A stretch of DNA of 7,447 nt from Desulfobacteraceae bacterium (GCA_003354055.1 PIVQ01000348.1:1-7447), one strand, 5' to 3'. Shown: positions 1 to 6,575, numbered from the stretch's first letter. The notes: generated from the sequence alone by a model not told the origin. Numbers and translations are program-made.

Positions 1-77
1 ATGATCTGGTAAGGCTGGTGTTCATCCGATGACATCAATAAATCAACAAAGGGTTCTTTACACAACAGGAGGGTAAG

Positions 78-1004
78 ATGAACGTTCAATTGACATCTGT
101 TTTTCGGCTGTTCCTTCTGCAACTGATAAGTTTGATTCTTTTCGCCTCAGGTTCACCAGCCTTGGCCGACGACAGCCCCGGGGAAAAACTTCAGATTTAT
201 ACGGTGAATTATCCGTTGGCCTATTTTGCGGAACGAATTGCAGGTGATCAGGCTGATGTTGTGTTCCCGGTACCGCCGGATGAAGACCCGGCCTATTGGA
301 TGCCGGATGCAAAAACCATTGCCCGGTTTCAAAATGCAGATCTGATTCTTTTGAACGGGGCCAAGTATGCAAAATGGACGGCAAAGGTGAGCCTGCCAGG
401 ATCAAAGATGGTGGATACCTCAAAATCCTTTAAAGATCACTATATTTATACCAAGGCTGAAGTCACCCACAGCCACGGCCCTGAAGGAAAACATGCCCAT
501 GAAAACCTTGCCTTTACCACCTGGCTTGATCTGTCCTTTGCCGTGGAGCAGGCCAGGGCAGTTGCCATGGCAATAGAACGTAAAAAATCTTCTTATAGGG
601 ATGCTTTTCGGAAAAATTTTGCCTCTCTGGAACAGGACCTGCTGGCATTGGATAAAAAACTTGCAGCCATTGTGTTAAAACAATCCGGTCTGCCTCTGGT
701 CGTATCCCATCCGGTTTATGATTACCTGGGACAGCGGTATCACTTAAATATCAAAAGTGTTCACTGGGAGCCTCATGAGGTGCCTGATCACGGGCAAATA
801 ACTCAGTTAAAATCAATTCTTAAAGATCATCCAGCCGCCTGGATGATCTGGGAGGGGGAACCGGAAGATAAGAGTGTGGCAGCGCTGGACGCACTGGGGA
901 TGGGGAGCATTGTGTTTTTCCCCTGCTCAAACCGGCCTGACAATGCTGATTTTCTGACCATAATGCATCAGAATATTGAAGATCTTAAAAAACTGTATCA
1001 CTGA
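78..1004 (+). CDS. Periplasmic metal-binding protein of an ABC transporter (ZnuA-like superfamily, atypical ligands)
   Basis: This 308-aa protein looks like the periplasmic solute-binding subunit of a zinc/manganese-type ABC importer (cluster A-I, ZnuA/TroA fold). Residues 1-30 form a signal peptide with a likely cleavage after Ala-Leu-Ala30. The N-lobe starts with a beta strand and the VNYPLAYFAERIAG segment typical of the family (about 43-56). A His-rich loop (HSHG...HAHEN, 131-143) sits where ZnuA proteins carry their charged loop. The SHPVYDYLGQRY segment (210-221) matches the family's SH...Y..RY motif with conserved His211, and WEGEPE (258-263) occupies the fourth-ligand region. The usual DPH motifs of lobe one are replaced by EDPAYW (69-74) and FTTWLD (146-151), so two canonical His ligands are absent. 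The start is supported by an AGGAGGG ribosome site just upstream. No ATPase or permease lies downstream; partners could lie upstream of the window. The metal is not predictable from sequence. Confidence 0.85.
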   Translation: MNVQLTSVFRLFLLQLISLILFASGSPALADDSPGEKLQIYTVNYPLAYFAERIAGDQADVVFPVPPDEDPAYWMPDAKTIARFQNADLILLNGAKYAKWTAKVSLPGSKMVDTSKSFKDHYIYTKAEVTHSHGPEGKHAHENLAFTTWLDLSFAVEQARAVAMAIERKKSSYRDAFRKNFASLEQDLLALDKKLAAIVLKQSGLPLVVSHPVYDYLGQRYHLNIKSVHWEPHEVPDHGQITQLKSILKDHPAAWMIWEGEPEDKSVAALDALGMGSIVFFPCSNRPDNADFLTIMHQNIEDLKKLYH

Positions 1005-1028
1005 CACAATAGTAAATGCAAATACAAT
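1001..1028 (+). promoter_or_regulatory. Predicted sigma70-like promoter for pldA
   Basis: CTGACA (1001-1006) and TACAAT (1023-1028) each match the sigma70 -35 and -10 consensus at five of six positions, with a 16-bp spacer. The -35 element overlaps the TGA stop of the preceding gene. Transcription would begin near 1035, about 17 bases before the pldA start. This is pattern matching only. It suggests pldA and the genes after it can be expressed independently of the metal-binding protein gene. Confidence 0.5.
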
Positions 1029-1051
1029 AAAACAGCAAACCGGAGGCAGGT

Positions 1052-2230
1052 ATGAGACCCTATGTATTCTTCTCAATTATCGTAATTCTAATTTTTACAG
1101 GCTTAGGCAGTGGGCATGCAAACCAGGTTGAACTGGTTCTTGTTCCCCCTCAGAAGGCGGTTCAGGCAGGTCAGCCGGCCACTTTTACCCTGTATTTCAA
1201 CAACATGACAAATGATCCTGTGAAGACCGACAAATACAATGAGATCACCTGTGTGCTTTCCGGGAAGGAAAAAACAGCCCGGGTCAGGGCCGTGAAAGAG
1301 GAGGACGGTCCGTTGACGATTACCGGAAAAGGATTTGCTAAAAAGACTTTTATTTTCACAATCCCGTCTGAAATGAGCGGAGACCTGAAAATTGAGCTTG
1401 AAAAGCTGAATGCCAATCACGGCGTATTTATCGCTAACGCGGCCTCTCCTGAAGATATGGCCAAAGAACAACGCTCGCTTACTGAGGCAACACAGCTGTT
1501 TCAACCTTTTGTGAAAAACTTTTCCAGCCATGATCCCATGTATTTTCTGGTGGGGGTGGACCCGGGGATTGAAAAGAGCAGTTTTCAGCTCAGTTTTAAG
1601 TATCAATTCTTTAACAGCGAAGGTTTTTTAGGAGAAAAAGCACCCTGGACTAACCGGTTCTATCTTGGATATACCCAAAAATCTTTGTGGGATCTGGATT
1701 CGGATTCCGCCCCGTTTGAAGATACAAGCTATAAACCCGAACTCTTTTATCTGGACGATAAAATTGACCTGGGTGTTTCTTGGATATCGGCTTTTGGCGT
1801 ACAGGCCGGGTTTCAGCATGAGTCCAACGGCCGGGAAGGTCTTGAGTCACGGAGTACAAACCATATTTACATCAAGCCGATCATCGCTTTTCCGCTGTGG
1901 AATGACTATTATCTGAAATTTGCACCGAAAGTCTGGGCCTATGTGAAAAATGACGACGATACCAACGGGGATCTGGATAATTACCGGGGGTATTTTGAAC
2001 TTGAAACAAAAATCGGGAGCCCGGAAAGCTTTATGTTAGGATCTTATTTCAGGAACGCTGATGAGGGAAGTTCCTACCAGTTGGATTTGAGCTATCCTTT
2101 GAACAAGCTTTTCGGCGGCAGCATTGAAATGTATATCCATGCCCAGTATTTTAACGGATATGCCGAAACATTGCTGAACTACAACCAGAAGGATGATGCA
2201 TTCCGTCTGGGCTTTTCAATCGTCAGATAA
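1052..2230 (+). CDS. pldA: Outer-membrane phospholipase A (OMPLA) with N-terminal beta-domain extension
   Basis: This is a 392-aa outer-membrane phospholipase A1/A2, which hydrolyses acyl ester bonds of phospholipids that reach the outer leaflet. Residues 1-23 are a signal peptide (cleavage likely after GHA). Residues about 160-392 form the beta-barrel. The signature YTQKSLWDL (207-215) and the catalytic block HESNGREGLESRSTN (256-270) match E. coli OMPLA: His256, Ser258 and Asn270 correspond to His142, Ser144 and Asn156 with identical spacing, and Arg261 and Ser266 correspond to the calcium-site residues Arg147 and Ser152. The late NGYAETLLNYNQ segment (368-379) is also typical. E. coli OMPLA is about 289 aa; the extra length is a beta-rich domain at about 25-130 (VQAGQPATFTLYFNN pattern) that may be Ig-like. 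GGAGG at 1042-1046 supports the start. The gene has its own predicted promoter and is followed 33 bp later by a lipase-like lipoprotein gene, so the two may be co-transcribed. Confidence 0.95.
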   Translation: MRPYVFFSIIVILIFTGLGSGHANQVELVLVPPQKAVQAGQPATFTLYFNNMTNDPVKTDKYNEITCVLSGKEKTARVRAVKEEDGPLTITGKGFAKKTFIFTIPSEMSGDLKIELEKLNANHGVFIANAASPEDMAKEQRSLTEATQLFQPFVKNFSSHDPMYFLVGVDPGIEKSSFQLSFKYQFFNSEGFLGEKAPWTNRFYLGYTQKSLWDLDSDSAPFEDTSYKPELFYLDDKIDLGVSWISAFGVQAGFQHESNGREGLESRSTNHIYIKPIIAFPLWNDYYLKFAPKVWAYVKNDDDTNGDLDNYRGYFELETKIGSPESFMLGSYFRNADEGSSYQLDLSYPLNKLFGGSIEMYIHAQYFNGYAETLLNYNQKDDAFRLGFSIVR

Positions 2231-2263
2231 CGGGGGCTACATGGTGGTTTAAAAGGGAGGTTC

Positions 2264-4195
2264 ATGCAAACAGCTAATAATATAGACGGGGTAAATTATC
2301 GCAGCAAGGCCACCTTTTCGTCACCGCTTTCCTTGCGAAGGGTTTGTCTGATTCTGATTGCGGTTTCCTGCATCGTGCTGTGGGGGTGCGGTACAAAAAT
2401 CGGGACGAAACAGGTCGGATTTGAGTCGGCCTACAATACGATCAACAAAAATGCATTACAGGGAAAGGGGTTTTCCACAACCTCCCGGAAAGTATTGCTG
2501 CGGTATAATCTGGAATCGTCTTACAAAGAGACCCCCAAGGAAACCCTCGACCTTCTGCTGGATAAGACCCGTGATGATAACAGGCGGGATCTACTGTTTG
2601 CAATGGCAGAACTCAGTTACCATACGGCAGGCGGACCGGTCGAAGACAGTACCGCAGGCTTTGAAATTGAATCCAGGCAATATTATCTGAATGCTGCTGT
2701 ATTTGCCTATTTTTATCTGTTTGAACCTCAAAGGGATGTACCTGTGGATCCCTATGACAGAAACTTTAGATGGGCGTGTGATATTTATAATATTGCTTTG
2801 GCAAGGGCACTTACAGATGCTTCCGGTCATCTGGATTTCAAACCGGCGGCAAGACAACTTCCCCGTGGGGAATTGTTCTTGTCGCTTGATCCTGGTCAGT
2901 ATCCCTGGAATCCTGTTTCAGGAGAGGGAATGGTCCTGGCTGCAGATGAACTAGCAGTTTTCGGCTTGACCCATCGAAACCGCGAGTCGGGAATAGGTGT
3001 TCCCTTTATGGTGGTCCAGGAAAAGGCCGCATCCCATCCCATAAAGAGAAGTTATCCCGGTACCCTTCTGCTGAAAATAGAAGGCGGGCTAAAGGCACTC
3101 CATCAGGGACGCCTGGCAGGTCAGATGAGCTTGTACACCCCTTTGGATGCTTCAAGGGTATCCATTGCAGAGACCACAGTCCCCCTGGAAAAAGATATGA
3201 GTGTTCAGCTTGCGCAGACATTAAACCAGAAGTTCCTCTGGAAAGTGGGAATCAAGGAATTTTTTACCGGGGAAAATCGGTTTAAAACCGGGCTATATGA
3301 AGTTTTTCCATATTCACCTGGAAAAATTCCTGTGGTTTTTGTCCACGGTACCTTCAGCAATCCCATTGCCTGGGCCGGGATGTGTAATAGCCTGCTGGCG
3401 GATCCGATTATCCGTAATCGGTTTCATTTCTGGTTTTACCTGTATGACAGCAACCGGCCCGTGAACCTGTCTGCCCTGTACCTGCGAGGCGCCTTAAAGG
3501 AAAAGATCAAAGCCATTGATCCTGACGGACAAGATCCTTATCTGAATGAAATGGTGGTCATCGGTCACAGTCAGGGTGGTCTGCTGACCAGACTGACTGT
3601 GACAGATACGGAAGATAAAGTCATAAGGGCTGTTACAGGTAAGGGAATTGATGAACTGGGACTGTCGGAAGAACAGCGGCTAACCGTAGAAAAAACCGCT
3701 GTCTTTGAACCCTTGCCGTTTGTCAGGCGGGTGGTATTTATGTCAACGCCCCACAGGGGAAGTAAACTGGTATCCGGCTGGATTCAGAACCTGGTCAGAA
3801 AAGTGGTAACCGTGTCAGCTGAAACCCTGAAAATGACATCCGAGGTCATGGCCGCAATACCTGAGGAAAATATTCCTGAAGAATGGCGGTATGAAAGAAA
3901 TTTTACCAGCATTGACGACATGTCGCCTGACAGTCCTGTTTTGATCGCCTTCAGCAAAATTCCCATGGCACCGGGTGTAAAAAGTCACTCCATAATCGGG
4001 GTATTGGATGAAGGAGACCCAACCCAAGGGTCTGACGGCGTGGTCACCTATCAAAGTGCCCATCTGGATGGTGTGGCTTCTGAATTCATCATTCAACCGG
4101 CCGGACATTCCACTCAACGACATCCCCTTGCCGTTGAAGAGGTGCGAAGAATTCTGCTTTTACACCTGGATGAAAATGACATCGGAACCAAATGA
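2264..4195 (+). CDS. Alpha/beta-hydrolase lipoprotein, lipase/esterase-like (GHSQG, TPHRGS)
   Basis: This 643-aa exported serine hydrolase is probably a lipid-anchored esterase or lipase. After a basic N-terminus (Arg25, Arg26) a hydrophobic stretch (28-40) ends in LWGC, so Cys42 is a likely lipidation site, although Trp at -2 is atypical for a lipobox. Residues about 45-340 form an N-terminal region I do not recognise, helical in its first half (ETLDLLLDKTRDDNRRDLLFAMAELSYH) and beta-rich later. The hydrolase domain starts at PVVFVHGTFSNP (356-367, oxyanion-hole HG). It carries the nucleophile elbow GHSQGG (434-439, Ser436), STPHRGS (494-500) and SDGVV (590-594, Asp591 a candidate catalytic acid), and ends with GHSTQRHP (614-621, His615 or His620 as the catalytic base). 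The TPHRGS/SDGVV/H-P layout resembles PGAP1-like and lipase class proteins. The substrate is unknown. Adjacency to pldA suggests a role in envelope lipid turnover. GGGAGG at 2255-2260 precedes the chosen ATG. Confidence 0.85.
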   Translation: MQTANNIDGVNYRSKATFSSPLSLRRVCLILIAVSCIVLWGCGTKIGTKQVGFESAYNTINKNALQGKGFSTTSRKVLLRYNLESSYKETPKETLDLLLDKTRDDNRRDLLFAMAELSYHTAGGPVEDSTAGFEIESRQYYLNAAVFAYFYLFEPQRDVPVDPYDRNFRWACDIYNIALARALTDASGHLDFKPAARQLPRGELFLSLDPGQYPWNPVSGEGMVLAADELAVFGLTHRNRESGIGVPFMVVQEKAASHPIKRSYPGTLLLKIEGGLKALHQGRLAGQMSLYTPLDASRVSIAETTVPLEKDMSVQLAQTLNQKFLWKVGIKEFFTGENRFKTGLYEVFPYSPGKIPVVFVHGTFSNPIAWAGMCNSLLADPIIRNRFHFWFYLYDSNRPVNLSALYLRGALKEKIKAIDPDGQDPYLNEMVVIGHSQGGLLTRLTVTDTEDKVIRAVTGKGIDELGLSEEQRLTVEKTAVFEPLPFVRRVVFMSTPHRGSKLVSGWIQNLVRKVVTVSAETLKMTSEVMAAIPEENIPEEWRYERNFTSIDDMSPDSPVLIAFSKIPMAPGVKSHSIIGVLDEGDPTQGSDGVVTYQSAHLDGVASEFIIQPAGHSTQRHPLAVEEVRRILLLHLDENDIGTK

Positions 4196-4217
4196 AATAT
4201 TGTTTCGGTAAAAGAAT

Positions 4218-4223
4218 AAGGAG
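4218..4223 (+). promoter_or_regulatory. Strong Shine-Dalgarno site for the 34-aa ORF
   Basis: AAGGAG at 4218-4223 lies 6 bases before the ATG at 4230. It is the best ribosome site in the interval between the hydrolase gene and the DUF4105 gene. It supports real translation initiation at 4230 even though the resulting product is very short. Confidence 0.6.
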
Positions 4224-4229
4224 AAAATC

Positions 4230-4334
4230 ATGAAAACCAGAATCAAAATAGTTTTTTACCTTCGTGCTGTATTGCTCTGGACCGGTGGCGTATTTGCCGA
4301 TCAGATAACGCTTAACAATGCCTTTGCTCGTTAA
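4230..4334 (+). CDS. 34-aa signal-peptide-like small ORF (leader or gene remnant)
   Basis: The ATG at 4230 opens a 34-codon frame ending in TAA at 4332-4334. The product has a basic start (MKTRIK), a hydrophobic core and a signal-peptidase-like site (TGGVFA followed by DQ, residues 19-26), then only about eight mature residues. It therefore looks like a Sec signal peptide with almost no cargo. It has a strong AAGGAG site 6 bases upstream and ends 5 bases before the ATG of the DUF4105 gene. It could be the 5' end of a secreted-protein gene that lost its body, or a short leader whose translation is coupled to the next gene. I recognise no family. The next in-frame stop comes quickly, so there is no simple readthrough product. 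Confidence 0.45.
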   Translation: MKTRIKIVFYLRAVLLWTGGVFADQITLNNAFAR

Positions 4335-4339
4335 ATAGG

Positions 4340-5329
4340 ATGAGTATTCTACAAAAAACAGGTAAGCTTTTTATTGCCGGGATACCCATAATCGCTTTCG
4401 GTTGGGTCTTCTTGTTTTTGACTGTTTTGTTTGACCAATTCTTTATAGGCCGCTTCCTGGCACTCGCCTACCTGGTTTTAATAATATTGATATTATGGAA
4501 AATCCGTCCGTTTAAAAAAGCTGTTCTTTTTGAATACGCATTATTCGGGCTTGTTTTGATTGTCTGGTGTCTTCAATTTCCGTCAAACAATCGCCCATGG
4601 CAAAGGGATGTGGCCCTGTTGCCATGGGCCCAAATTAGCGGTCCTCAAATAACCATTCACAATATCCGTAACTGCAATTACCGCTCTGAAACAGATTATG
4701 ACGTGTCCCATTATGATAAAACCGTGAATCTCAATGACCTGATATCAATAGACTTAATTCTTGTGGATTGGGGACTCGGTAAAATAGCACATACCATGTT
4801 TAGCTTTGGGTTCAAAGATGGCAGCTATCTATGCACTTCCATTGAGACCCGAAAAGAAATCGGAGAAAACTATTCTGCTGTAAAGGGGTTTTTCCGTACC
4901 TATGAATTGATTTACATCGTAGCGGATGAAAGGGATCTGATAAGGCTTCGGACCAATTTCAGAGAAGATGAAAACGTTTATCTTTATCCGTTGAATCTGG
5001 CAGACGACGATATCGGAAAACAAGTTTTTCTGGAGTATATCAACCGGATCAATGCACTGAAAAAAAATCCGGAGTGGTATAATGCTTTGACTGAAAATTG
5101 TATGACAAGCGCATTCCGTCTCATACGCAAACATGCGGTTCACAACAAATGGAATTGGAAGATATTCATGAACGGATATGCTGCTGAACTGGCCTATGAT
5201 TATGGAATCGTTTACAACAAGATTCCCTTTGAACAATTAAGAAAAACAAGCCTAATAAATGCCGCAGCTAAATCATGTACAGACCTGGATAGATTTTCTG
5301 TTACAATCAGGGCTGCTTTACCAAAGTAA
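4340..5329 (+). CDS. DUF4105 (Lnb N-terminal periplasmic domain) membrane protein
   Basis: This 329-aa protein has three predicted membrane segments at about 11-31, 38-53 and 62-80, followed by a soluble domain expected in the periplasm. The domain begins with NNRPWQRDVALLPWAQ (83-98) and contains ITIHNIRNCNYRSETDY (104-120), YDKTVNLNDL, IAHTMFSFGF (149-158), SIETRKEIGENYSA (167-180), FFRTYELIYIVADERD (184-199) and the PEWYNALTENC block (244-254). These segments match the DUF4105/Lnb_N family closely over its whole length. The family's biochemical function is not established. Conserved His151 and Cys254 could form a permuted papain-like cysteine pair; this is inference. The ATG has only AGG directly abutting it and no spaced ribosome site, so translation probably depends on ribosomes finishing the 34-aa ORF 5 bases upstream. 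The location in a pldA/lipase cluster suggests an envelope role. Confidence 0.85.
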   Translation: MSILQKTGKLFIAGIPIIAFGWVFLFLTVLFDQFFIGRFLALAYLVLIILILWKIRPFKKAVLFEYALFGLVLIVWCLQFPSNNRPWQRDVALLPWAQISGPQITIHNIRNCNYRSETDYDVSHYDKTVNLNDLISIDLILVDWGLGKIAHTMFSFGFKDGSYLCTSIETRKEIGENYSAVKGFFRTYELIYIVADERDLIRLRTNFREDENVYLYPLNLADDDIGKQVFLEYINRINALKKNPEWYNALTENCMTSAFRLIRKHAVHNKWNWKIFMNGYAAELAYDYGIVYNKIPFEQLRKTSLINAAAKSCTDLDRFSVTIRAALPK

Positions 5330-5341
5330 CTTTTTTTTTGC

Positions 5342-5347
5342 AGGAGG
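5342..5347 (+). promoter_or_regulatory. Shine-Dalgarno that sets a TTG start for the YegS-like remnant
   Basis: A perfect AGGAGG lies at 5342-5347, 8 bases before TTG at 5356. It sits inside any longer frame starting at the upstream TTG (5338), so the downstream TTG is the likelier start. The protein then begins KSAYLIINGKK, where lipid kinases of this family normally begin. Confidence 0.65.
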
Positions 5348-5355
5348 GCAGAGCA

Positions 5356-5655
5356 TTGAAATCAGCCTACCTTATCATAAATGGAAAAAAAGCAGGTCGT
5401 GCAGATATCCGGGATGCTGTTGCCGATCTTCGGAATGAGGGGTATGATCTCAAGGTCATCAGTGAAGTTTGTGAACCCTTTTCCAATGGTGAATATGTCA
5501 TCTTGGTCCAGGGAACCTGGCTGGAGGCATCTTCTGATGTTCCTTCTCCAGTTAACCTTGACGGGGAGCCCATCAGGTCAGAAAAAATGAGGTTTGATGT
5601 ACTGCCGGAAAAAATACGACTCGTCGCTCCAGCCAATTCCCCTTGCATCCTGTAA
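5356..5655 (+). pseudogene. yegS: Internally deleted YegS-type lipid kinase remnant (N- and C-termini fused in frame)
   Basis: The 99-codon frame from TTG 5356 joins two ends of a YegS/diacylglycerol-kinase-like protein. Residues 1-34 (AYLIINGKK, ADIRDAVADLRNEGYDLKV) resemble the N-terminal strand-helix-strand of E. coli YegS (LLILNGKS, LREAIMLLREEG). Residues about 43-99 (GTWLEAS, VNLDGEPI, FDVLPEKIRL, ANSPCIL) resemble its last 60 residues (NLDGEPL, IEILP, CPLLR). The full-length family is about 300 aa, so roughly 200 residues are missing. These include the GGDGT nucleotide-binding motif and the catalytic region, which the remaining protein cannot supply. The junction probably lies near codons 34-43 (about 5455-5485). 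The frame is intact and has a strong ribosome site, so a small protein may still be made, but lipid kinase activity is not expected. It starts 26 bp after the DUF4105 gene, in the same orientation. Comparison with YegS is from memory of the family. Confidence 0.8.
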
Positions 5656-5737
5656 AAGATAAGACGTTCGCCGTTTAAACCTCAGCGGGACGGGCCATTG
5701 GAAAGCACGAGCTGTTTAGGCATGATTATTGATATAT

Positions 5738-5765
5738 GTGAAGTAATGTTCACGCATTTTATAAT
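5738..5765 (+). promoter_or_regulatory. Possible operator dyad and -10-like element upstream of the DUF2092 gene
   Basis: GTGAA (5738-5742) and TTCAC (5749-5753) form an inverted repeat with a 6-base centre. A consensus TATAAT follows at 5760-5765, 27 bases before the DUF2092 start. A 16-bp spacer would place a poor -35 (GTGAAG) inside the left arm, so a bound regulator could either help or block polymerase. The dyad looks like a CRP/FNR-type half-site pair, but its spacing does not fit the standard CRP site. The rest of the 137-bp gap (5656-5792) shows no gene or clear terminator. Confidence 0.35.
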
Positions 5766-5792
5766 TTCTGTCATTCAAAATGGAGAGACACT

Positions 5793-6560
5793 ATGAATGC
5801 TTATTTATCGCGATTTTCATTGTTAATTGTATTTGCCTGTCTGATCTTTGCTCCATCTCTTTATGCGGGCCAGCAAAGTCAGGCAGGTGTTGATCCCAGA
5901 GCAGATCAGGTTATAAAGCAGATGAGCCGGTATCTGGATACCCTCGGGCAGTTTACAATACATCTAAAGAACACAGAAGACCGGTTGACTCCATCCGGCC
6001 GGAAGGTGCAATATGAATCCACCGTCGATGTCCTCGTCCGCAGGCCTGACCGACTCAGGGCCGATATAAAGGGTGATGACCGTCTACAGCAGTTTTTCTA
6101 TGACGGGGAAAATTTGATTCTGTTCGGCAAGGACAAAGGACTGTACTCTGCAGCCCAGGCTCCGGACACTCTGGAGGCTGCCCTTGATATGGCCAGGGAG
6201 GAATACGGAATTGTCGTGCCTGCAGCAGATATGGTGGCAAACCATGCCTATGAAATTCTGATGGAAAACGTGACTTACGGGGAATATCTTGGCCTTCATA
6301 CTGTCAGTGGAATTCCTTGCCATCATCTTCTGTTTTCCCAGGATGAGGTGGACTGGCAGCTATGGGTTGAAGACAGTAAGACCCCGGTGCCCAGAAAAAT
6401 GGTTATTACAGAGAGGCTTGTGGCAGGAGGCCCTCAGTTTACTGCCCATTTTTTAAACTGGAACCTGTCTGCTGATCTGCCGGATGAATATTTCATCTTT
6501 CTCCCACCTGAGCTTGCAGAAAAAATTGAATTCGTGCCGGCTGAAACAGAAAACAATTAA
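5793..6560 (+). CDS. Exported DUF2092 family protein (LolA-like fold suspected)
   Basis: This 255-aa protein has a Sec signal peptide (1-25, cleavage likely after SLYA). The mature part matches DUF2092: VDPRADQVIKQMSRYLDTL (33-51), a QYESTVDVLVRRPDRLRAD block (73-91), FFYDGENLILFGK (101-113), a central helix-rich segment (AALDMAREEYGIVVPAADMV, split around 129-148), GIPCHHLLFSQDEVDWQLWVE (173-193) and PRKMVITE (200-207). The antiparallel strands with the RRP-R and FYDG patterns recall outer-membrane lipoprotein carriers (LolA/LolB, DUF4292-like), so binding of a lipid or other hydrophobic ligand in the periplasm is a reasonable inference; no biochemical function is established. GGAGAG at 5782-5787 supports the ATG. 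It is followed 15 bp later by a small basic protein gene and the two likely form an operon separate from the pldA group. Confidence 0.85.
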   Translation: MNAYLSRFSLLIVFACLIFAPSLYAGQQSQAGVDPRADQVIKQMSRYLDTLGQFTIHLKNTEDRLTPSGRKVQYESTVDVLVRRPDRLRADIKGDDRLQQFFYDGENLILFGKDKGLYSAAQAPDTLEAALDMAREEYGIVVPAADMVANHAYEILMENVTYGEYLGLHTVSGIPCHHLLFSQDEVDWQLWVEDSKTPVPRKMVITERLVAGGPQFTAHFLNWNLSADLPDEYFIFLPPELAEKIEFVPAETENN

Positions 6561-6565
6561 GAAAG

Positions 6566-6574
6566 GAAGGTGAT
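6566..6574 (+). promoter_or_regulatory. Extended Shine-Dalgarno fixing the start at ATG 6576
   Basis: GAAGGTGAT at 6566-6574 matches the extended anti-16S consensus GGAGGTGAT at eight of nine bases. A GTG at 6570 lies inside this site, so it cannot be the start codon. The ATG at 6576 is properly placed. Confidence 0.6.
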
Positions 6575-6575
6575 A

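Noticed and set aside
3..32. Open frame from the left edge ending in TGA at 30-32, possibly the tail of an upstream gene
   Set aside because: Only nine codons are visible and nothing in them is recognisable, so it cannot be told from chance.
1103..1606. Long open frame on the - strand opposite pldA
   Set aside because: It has no recognisable product and lies entirely opposite a gene with clear catalytic motifs, so it is a shadow frame.
3815..4123. 102-codon - strand frame opposite the hydrolase gene
   Set aside because: No family resemblance, and it lies opposite the conserved C-terminal hydrolase motifs.
5331..5339. Run of nine T directly after the DUF4105 stop, as a terminator
   Set aside because: Only a 4-bp stem (CTTT/AAAG) precedes it and a strong ribosome site follows at once. 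It looks like a spacer, not a terminator.
5338..5355. Longer start (TTG 5338) for the YegS-like frame
   Set aside because: The AGGAGG ribosome site would lie inside the coding region, and the added residues do not match the family.
5737..5754. CRP binding site (TGTGA...TCACG)
   Set aside because: The half-sites are 8 bases apart instead of the usual 6, so only a generic dyad is claimed.
6570..6575. GTG 6570 as start of the DUF6515-like gene
   Set aside because: This GTG is part of the extended Shine-Dalgarno sequence; ATG 6576 is correctly spaced.
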